Assembly (NCBI GenBank): GCA_025526995.1 | Contig: JAHLKG010000002.1 | Span: forward strand, 558,001 to 622,000 | Length of the DNA: 64,000 nt | Origin: Powellomyces hirtus | Lineage: Eukaryota > Chytridiomycota > Chytridiomycetes > Spizellomycetales > Powellomycetaceae | Direction of reading: 5' to 3' | Shown: positions 58,296 through 64,000 of the stretch, piece after piece | Layout: the number at the start of each line of letters is the position of its first letter | Position numbering within the stretch: the first letter of the stretch is position 1 | The notes under the pieces: model-generated | Seen by the model: only the letters and a program-made list of their open reading frames with translations | Database searches by the model: none | Told to the model about the DNA's origin: nothing | Position numbers and translations under genes: made by a program

Positions 58296-59594
58296 CTAAT
58301 CTATCGTACTTGTGAATCCAAACAAGAACTTGTGCAGGGGATCCTGATGTCGTGTCTTGCCCTCGATTATCTGCGACCCATTGGTTTTCAGGAATTCGAG
58401 CAACATGTTTGCGCGGGCTTCCGAATATCCCGTTCGCTCTTTGGTCTGTCCACAGACCTTGTCCATGAATCCAAATGCCCAATCTCGGGCCCAGTAGTGT
58501 CTGAGCTCCATGTGTTTGTACGCGGAAGGGTCCAAAATCTCGGTGGTTGTCCCGTGGACTGCAACCCCGCCCGCCGTCTTGGCTGGCCAGCCCTCGTGGT
58601 AGTCGCACACATGGGGACTCCGTATCCATGTGGCGTGCTGCGTGTTGAGGATCGGCTTGATGTGAGAGTTTTGGGGGATAGTTTCGTAGTGGTACTGTTC
58701 CAAATGTGTTTTCCCGAAATTGTGGAGGGGGACGCCTCGCGGTGTCATCTGTCGCCATTGCAGGATGAGCGCGCCGAGATCCTGACGGTTGGCAAGAAGT
58801 TCTGGCAAACACGAATTGTGCGGTTCATGTATCACAGCAAACTCATCCGTATCGAATATGGCCAGCCAGTCGAAATGCGGACGGTTGATCCTAAGACAAT
58901 CGTTGAGAGCTTCGTTCTGCCGATACGTGTCGCCTTCGGTGAAATGCCAGTCGATGACGTCCACATATCCCAACTCCACAAACGGCTTGACTGCTCGCCG
59001 GAAATGACGGGACGCTGCCGATGCCGGATCCGAGTTGTCGTAGATGAAAAACTTGCTGATTCCAAGAAGGACGTGATGTGAAAGCCATTCTTGGATGTGC
59101 GGCCCTGACGAATGCTGAACGCTGCATATGCCGACTTTTGGGAGCGGTTGCCCTGTGGCAACGGCAGTGGTGTTGCCACACAGCTGATACGCGTCGATGC
59201 GGCTCTGCAAACCATGGGCGTCCTCTATGGATAGTGGGAGTCGTTCAAGACGAGCATAATACGCGGCTTGACTCCGTTGGTCAAACGAGGAGGCCAGCAG
59301 GGTGATGAGATCTTTGACGTTCTGGTCGAGGTCTTTATCGTTTGCGACTGCTTTCTGAATCGTCTCCGAGCAGCTGAGAAGTGTGTCTGGCTTTGGCGTA
59401 TGTTTAGTGGGTTTGAATGTGGACAGTCTAAAGTCCGGGAATCTCGACTCGGGAGAGTAGCGGAATGTGGGCATGGAGATGGGCGTCTTGGTCCATTTGT
59501 AGAAGGCGGTGACGGCAGTTCCGACGAACAGGGCGGCAAAGACTATCAGGGTAAGGGCCCGTGTGTTCCACCTATACCGCGCGCCGAGCGCCAT
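58296..59594 (-). CDS. GT92-like (DUF23) type II membrane glycosyltransferase
   Basis: Probable Golgi glycosyltransferase, single exon, 432 aa from the ATG at 59594. Seen: short cytosolic start, membrane anchor (LTLIVFAALFVGTAVTAFYK), stem, then VGICSVQHSSGPHIQEWLSH, FFIYDNSDPASAA, VDVIDWHFTEGDTYRQNEAL, the DxD-type HFDWLAIFDTDEFAVIHEP, ALILQWRQMTPRGVPLHNFG, HIKPILNTQHATWIRSPHVC, and HYWARDWAFGFMDKVCG near the end. The E-W-x2-HH, YDN, W-x2-x-DTDEF and W-x-x-F patterns are those of GT92/DUF23 enzymes (recalled). Donor and acceptor unknown. The open frame extends 51 codons upstream without an ATG, so an upstream leader exon is possible but not needed. Confidence 0.86.
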   Translation of the reverse strand: MALGARYRWNTRALTLIVFAALFVGTAVTAFYKWTKTPISMPTFRYSPESRFPDFRLSTFKPTKHTPKPDTLLSCSETIQKAVANDKDLDQNVKDLITLLASSFDQRSQAAYYARLERLPLSIEDAHGLQSRIDAYQLCGNTTAVATGQPLPKVGICSVQHSSGPHIQEWLSHHVLLGISKFFIYDNSDPASAASRHFRRAVKPFVELGYVDVIDWHFTEGDTYRQNEALNDCLRINRPHFDWLAIFDTDEFAVIHEPHNSCLPELLANRQDLGALILQWRQMTPRGVPLHNFGKTHLEQYHYETIPQNSHIKPILNTQHATWIRSPHVCDYHEGWPAKTAGGVAVHGTTTEILDPSAYKHMELRHYWARDWAFGFMDKVCGQTKERTGYSEARANMLLEFLKTNGSQIIEGKTRHQDPLHKFLFGFTSTID

Positions 59595-60435
59595 GTCCAG
59601 TATTTCGATAAAGATCAAGTATGTAGTGTAGGTTGCGAGCGGGAGTGCGAACGCTGGGTCGTATGAGGTCTGTCTGCTGGGAGGGAAAAGGAAGAATTCA
59701 CAGAGTGTTCGTTTGTCTACTGTATCGAGAAAAGAACACCAAGGCAAAGACAGGTGAGTATATTATTCTTTTTTGAAGTGTGAAGTTGAGTGGAACGGAT
59801 GGCCCTTGGTGTTACGTTTCACACCGGAAACAGTACCTCCTGCTTTCGTTCTACTCTACGGAGAGACGTGTGTCACTTTGCGCAGTTGATCCAAAAAGGA
59901 GTGTCCATTGAGAGACTGATAGCCTAGATTCAGGGGGTCAGCATTTGAGTCAGTCGCGAGAGAGAGAGGGAGACTGATGGATGATATTGACATGTCTCTC
60001 TCCCGTGTACAAGTACTCTTTCCCCTGCGACACAGAGAGATTGATATAGGATATGTAGGATATCGATAGAGAGAGAGAGACTGATAGCGTAGATTCAGGC
60101 GACTGTTCGCTGGACTGCGCTGGACTTATTAGGAGTCAGTCGAGAGAAGAGAGACTGGGGATGGCATATATAGAGGATAGCCTAGATGCAGGCGGGTCGT
60201 GTGAGAAAGCAAGAATTGCACCATTTCTGTCACACCGTTTCAGAACGAACGCTCCCCTTTCCCTGCACTTTTTTGCACTTGTAGAACCTTGCATTTTGAC
60301 AGAACAGAATGGTCCTCTGCAAAACTACTATAGGCTGAAAGAAACGCTGACTGGCCGCCGCGCCGTCTGAGCATACATTTGTTTTTGTAGTGGTTTCTGA
60401 TCGTGGGTGTGTGTGTGTGTGCGTGTGTGACGACC
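59595..60435. other. Divergent intergenic region GT92-like gene / alpha-arrestin
   Basis: About 840 bp containing both promoters and the degenerate repeat at 59910-60192. A (GT)n run lies at about 60406-60427, just upstream of the arrestin ATG. No gene supported. Confidence 0.6.
59910..60192. repeat. Degenerate dispersed repeat of about 25 bp
   Basis: GAGAGACTGATAGCCTAG plus ATTCAGG at 59910-59934 recurs with one change at 60075-60099 and partially at 60173-60192 (GAGGATAGCCTAGATGCAGG). A shorter match (GGGAGACTGATGG) lies near 59968-59980. Surrounding (GA)n tracts suggest expansion from simple sequence. Confidence 0.6.
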
Positions 60436-62278
60436 ATGGTGAATGCCCAGTGCTCCATTCGCCTGGACCGTGCTGTTACGCTTGGGCCTGCTCCACATGA
60501 TGTCTCGTTCATTGCCTCCAACCCTTCGGCCCTGTCCCTGGTTCTCAGCGATCGATTTGATGCGTTTCTGGACCCGCCACCAGTTCTTGTGAGTGGCACG
60601 GTACGGCTGGAGAACGTTCAAGCCGGTGTGACGAGTATCGACATTACCCTGTTGGGCATGGAAAAGGAGGCCCACCCGGCCAACCCTTTTGTTGAAAAGT
60701 ATTTGGTCAAGGAAACGGTAGAACTTTGGAAGGGAGACGGAAGGTTGCCGGATGGAAGGTCAGTGTCGACATTCTTTTGCGTCATTAGCAGCATTTGGTT
60801 AAAATGTCTCTTGTTTCAACAGCCATGAGTTTCCCTTTTCGATCCCGCTGCCGTCAGACGTCCCACCGACGCTCAAAGTTCAGTACGGAGAGGTCTTTTA
60901 CAGGCTGACCGTCGCCCTTCACCGAAAGTTTCTACCCCAATTGACTTTCCATCAACAAGTCGATGTTCGCCGATGTTATCCCTCCCGCGCCATGTCCAGG
61001 TCTCAGAGTCGGTCAAAGTCTCCAGCGAGCAGGAAAGCCATGTCTCCACAGCCACGATCTCCTATACTCGGTCCGAGATCCATCAGAAGCAACAGCACCG
61101 ATTCTAGGCGGTCTGGCAGCGCAGATCCACTGTCACCGACATTAGCTCCGCCCGTCATGCTCGAACGCACAAAGGAAACTTTCTCCGGCCCAACGGGCGA
61201 ACAAGAGTTTACCTACACGGTGTCTCTCACGCGCCCGATTCTTCGCGATGACGTGGAAACGAAAATCGACCTGCATCTGGAAAACAACAAGGAGAAGGTG
61301 GGATCCGTGCGCACCGTAGAGTGCACGTTGGTAGAGACCCGATCATTCCGGTCGGATCTCATCTCATTTCATGCTGCCATGCCGACCTACAAGCCGGCCA
61401 CTGAGGAATGCGTACTCACGAAACCACCCGTCAAGTACAAGCTCTCGCAACATCAGATCATGCAGCAACGCCACACTCTCCCCTTTTCTCTGCTCGTCAG
61501 TGAGGCCGCACCGGATGTGGCCACACCAACGCTCGCCATCTGCCACGTGGTGCGCATTGTCATCGAGTACGAACCGGGAGGCAACGCGGAATCCGCGGCA
61601 CAAGACGACGAGCAGGATCGCGGTCGGAGCTTGTGGCGAGACGTCACTACCCCCAAAGGGTCAGTCAAGAAGCACAAGAAGCATTTGGTGGTGGAAGTTC
61701 CGGCGTATATTGCTGACGCGGTGGACGCCGAGGAAGAAGTGGAGGACGAGGAGGACGTGGACAACGCTGCAGAGACACAATCAAAGGCGGCTGCATTGGG
61801 AACCGCCATCCCCACCCTATGCCGGAGACAGTCGGATCCCCGCGATGTCAATCGACCCTCGTCCGCCTCTACCTTATTTCTCGATCGCGAATGCAACCAA
61901 GAACCAGACGATCTCGAGTTTGATATGTTTATCACTCCCGCCACCCCCGCCTCCCTCATCCTCGCGCAACACGCCACATCATCCAACCCGTTCCTCTCCG
62001 CGGCAGCCGCCGGCTCCGAAACTTTACTCCACTCCAATACCCCGCTTCGCCGACGCGATCCGTCCCCAATCCCTCTCCAGCGCTCCTTGACGGACGTGTG
62101 CGCTGGCGCAGCCACTGCCGCTGCATCCCCACCGCCGGCTTACATGCTCCACTGCGGGTCTGGCAGCGCCCGCCCAACAGCTAGTCGTGGAAACTCGGTC
62201 GAATCCTTAATAGGCCTGCAACGAAGAACCCACTTGGAAGAGAGCGCTGCCAACAAACGAAACAGCTCCATTTTGTAA
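60436..62278 (+). CDS. Alpha-arrestin (ARRDC/ART family adaptor)
   Basis: Adaptor that typically links membrane cargo to HECT ubiquitin ligases. 592 aa; exons 60436-60758 and 60823-62278, in phase. N-terminal arrestin fold: SIRLDRAVTLGP, DRFDAFLDPPPVLVSGTVRL, VQAGVTSIDITLLGMEKE, GSHEFPFSIPLPSDVPPTLK and VFYRLTVALHRKF. A Ser/Arg-rich hinge insertion (SRSQSRSKSPASRKAMSP) follows. C-terminal fold: EQEFTYTVSLTRPILRDDVE, VGSVRTVECTLVETRSF, HTLPFSLLVSEAAPDV and ICHVVRIVIEYEPGG, then an acidic stretch and a Ser/Pro-rich tail. I see no canonical PPxY motif; PPPAYMLHC near residue 550 is the nearest. The hinge insertion may be phosphorylated. Cargo unknown. Confidence 0.88.
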
Positions 62279-64000
62279 AATGGGGGCGGATGCAGGGGGA
62301 TAGTGAAATTTAGTATTATTTCTGTTTTGTTGTGTTGTTACTGACGATTCAATGACTTTTGCGACGGGTCTCGCATCTGTAACTGGTGGTGTGTGTATTA
62401 TTGATAGTTCTGATAGCCTCTGTTGCCCCACTTGTAGTTCGATAATGTTAATGAAGAACATATTGGCATCTCGAATGATGAGACTAGATCTTAACAATCG
62501 TCTTTTATCAGCACCTGCAACGTTCCCCTAATAAAACGTGCCACGCGGCCCCCCACGTGGTTTCAAATTCTCGAGATGGGTTCGCAGTAAAGTGCATATC
62601 TTGCACACACTCGTGGCTCAAGCAAGAACGAGAAATGTACGATCCTGCCAGACTAGAATGGTGTGTGGGCTCACCATCGATTTTCTGTCCGTTTCGTGCC
62701 GCATTGATTGTAGACAGCAGGCCGTTTACTGTCACATACTCTGCTCTACTGGCTTTCTTCGGAGCAGGGGGGGGGGGGGGGGGCAGTACTGCCCATTCAC
62801 CTTGCGTCGAAGCACATGCATGGAGCTTTCGAAACAGAGGAGCCACTGGCAGGAGCAAGTGGTGGAGCCACTAGCTACAGTTTGCGGAGTCTGTGGCTCA
62901 CACGAAAGGTTATATATCGCATTCGGCCATGGCGAGGAAAGCCACTTCCGTTGCGCAAAGCCAAAGCCACCTCAGCCTTGATAGTTATTAGTTTCTAGAA
63001 CGGTTTTGTGTTTGTCGAGTTGCTGTCACACGTTGTTCAGTGAAGCTGGTGTGGCATCTGTCGCACAGGGCTTGCTCATGTGACCAACCAGCAGCCTCGA
63101 AACGACGCATATGGAAAGTGGGGATTGTTGCATTATTCACATTAGTCTTCCCTCTCCTCTTCCCAACTCCTTACTGTGGACGCTCATAATGTAATTTGTG
63201 TCCATCATTACAGCACGGCATTTTACCAATACGGTATCAAATTGTCGCAAGTAGCATACATGTTACTGCAGACAGTATAATAGTCCGAGGAAGCCGGCGC
63301 AACGGGAGAACATCAGCTGGTTCTGATATGTTGTGTCCCTACCATCGACCATCATCGGTGGGGGGCTGCCTTGTGTAGAAGCGGGATCCAACTGTTCATA
63401 CAACAAGGCGGTTGGATGCTGGATGGTGCTATATACCCGGGGTGGTTAACTTGGATGGGGAGGATTGAGTTGGGAATCTTGGGATGGGCAGTTGCGAGAA
63501 CATTTCTTTAGACTTATTTAAACAACACGCTTCGCGACACTCTCGAGTCTTCTGTTTATAGAAAGCGCGATTGTGAGACGAAAAGACAAAGAAAAAAAAA
63601 AAAGGAAATCACTCCCTCCGTTTGAATGAATTGAGCGCCTTTCCTCCCAAATGCGATGAGATGATCCCACATTCGAGTGAATCATCAATCATCCAAAGCG
63701 CCTTGCCGTCCCGCGCCTCCCGTCCGAAAAAGTCATTTCAGACTGCCCTCCGCGTTTCATGCGCCGGTTGTACACATATTGTGGCCAGAGTTCTGCACAC
63801 TCTTTTTACATTCAGATGCACTCCCTGCGCGAGGCGTCCAAAGATTTCAAGGTTTGACTTGTTCTTTCTTACTCGGGGGAAAAAGGCGCACGACACCCCC
63901 CCAGAAACAGACAGAGGAAACGAGGCTGGACCTATAACCTTAAAGGAGATAAACAACCTCCAGGCTCCGCTAGCCTCCCTTTTGCGAATGTTGCTTTTAT
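62279..64000. other. Terminal region without a supported gene
   Basis: About 1.7 kb after the arrestin stop. It contains a G-run at about 62767-62783 and an A-run at about 63592-63603. Translated frames (for example 62538-62981 on the plus strand, 63738-63956 on the minus strand) show no motif, and the G-run passes through the longest. A gene beginning beyond 64,000 could have its promoter here. Confidence 0.5.

Noticed and set aside
61371..62090. 239-codon plus-strand frame overlapping the arrestin gene
   Set aside because: Ser/Arg/Pro-rich shadow in another frame of the arrestin C-terminal exon, with no motif.
62538..62981. 147-codon plus-strand frame near the window end
   Set aside because: It passes through a run of about 17 G and has no recognisable motif or splice partners.

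Overview
The window is eukaryotic nuclear DNA from a fungus. The genes are on both strands and carry many short introns (about 50-110 nt, mostly GT-AG). The set is fungal: squalene epoxidase ERG1, threonine synthase THR4, an RSC-type double-bromodomain/BAH subunit, NTE1, ketopantoate reductase and a mucin-like cell-wall sensor protein. It also holds genes for motile cilia (CCDC113, the dynein-arm assembly factor ZMYND10, a tau-tubulin-kinase-like kinase) and an ADAM metalloprotease. A fungus with flagellar genes points to a zoosporic lineage (chytrid or relative); that placement is inference. All exon models were spliced by eye from splice sites, reading phase and remembered family motifs; no search was run.

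Layout. 1-8.7 kb: 3'-truncated RNase P subunit RPP1 (-), a short-chain dehydrogenase (+), a TTBK/CK1-type kinase (-), the spliceosomal G-patch/KOW protein SPP2/GPKOW (-) and peptidyl-tRNA hydrolase (+). 9-15 kb: U6 snRNA exonuclease USB1 (-), an orphan stretch, a secreted tandem-repeat protein behind a TATA box and an 83-bp duplication, and CCDC113 (+). 15-25.4 kb: a RasGEF (-), a WD40 protein (+), a 16-exon ADAM protease (+) and ZMYND10 (-). 25.5-30.2 kb: the RSC1/2-like subunit (+) and a two-finger C2H2 factor (-). 30.2-32.2 kb has no gene. 32-40 kb: a membrane RING-H2 ligase (+), an F-box-like protein (-), a DUF5672 type II membrane protein (-) and a mucin-like membrane protein (+). 40.6-52.9 kb: MPV17 family (-), NTE1 (+), a PAF-acetylhydrolase-like lipase read in frame into a mitochondrial-type membrane domain (-), cyclophilin PPIL1 (+) and THR4 (-). 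53-62.3 kb: a possible 56-aa membrane peptide (-), ketopantoate reductase (+), ERG1 (-), a GT92-like glycosyltransferase (-) and an alpha-arrestin (+). 62.3-64 kb has no gene I can support.

The genes are mostly housekeeping and do not form a pathway cluster. Several pairs share short divergent promoters (RPP1/SDR, SPP2/PTH, RasGEF/WD40, ZMYND10/RSC, MPV17/NTE1, lipase/PPIL1). RNA processing (RPP1, SPP2, USB1, PPIL1) and cilium biology (kinase, CCDC113, ZMYND10) recur. I found no rRNA, CRISPR array, intact transposon, virus-derived gene or convincing tRNA. The least ordinary items are the lipase/mitochondrial-domain fusion, the secreted repeat protein, the telomere-like palindrome in a divergent promoter, two GC-AG introns, a stop-free 3n intron inside NTE1 and several microexons.
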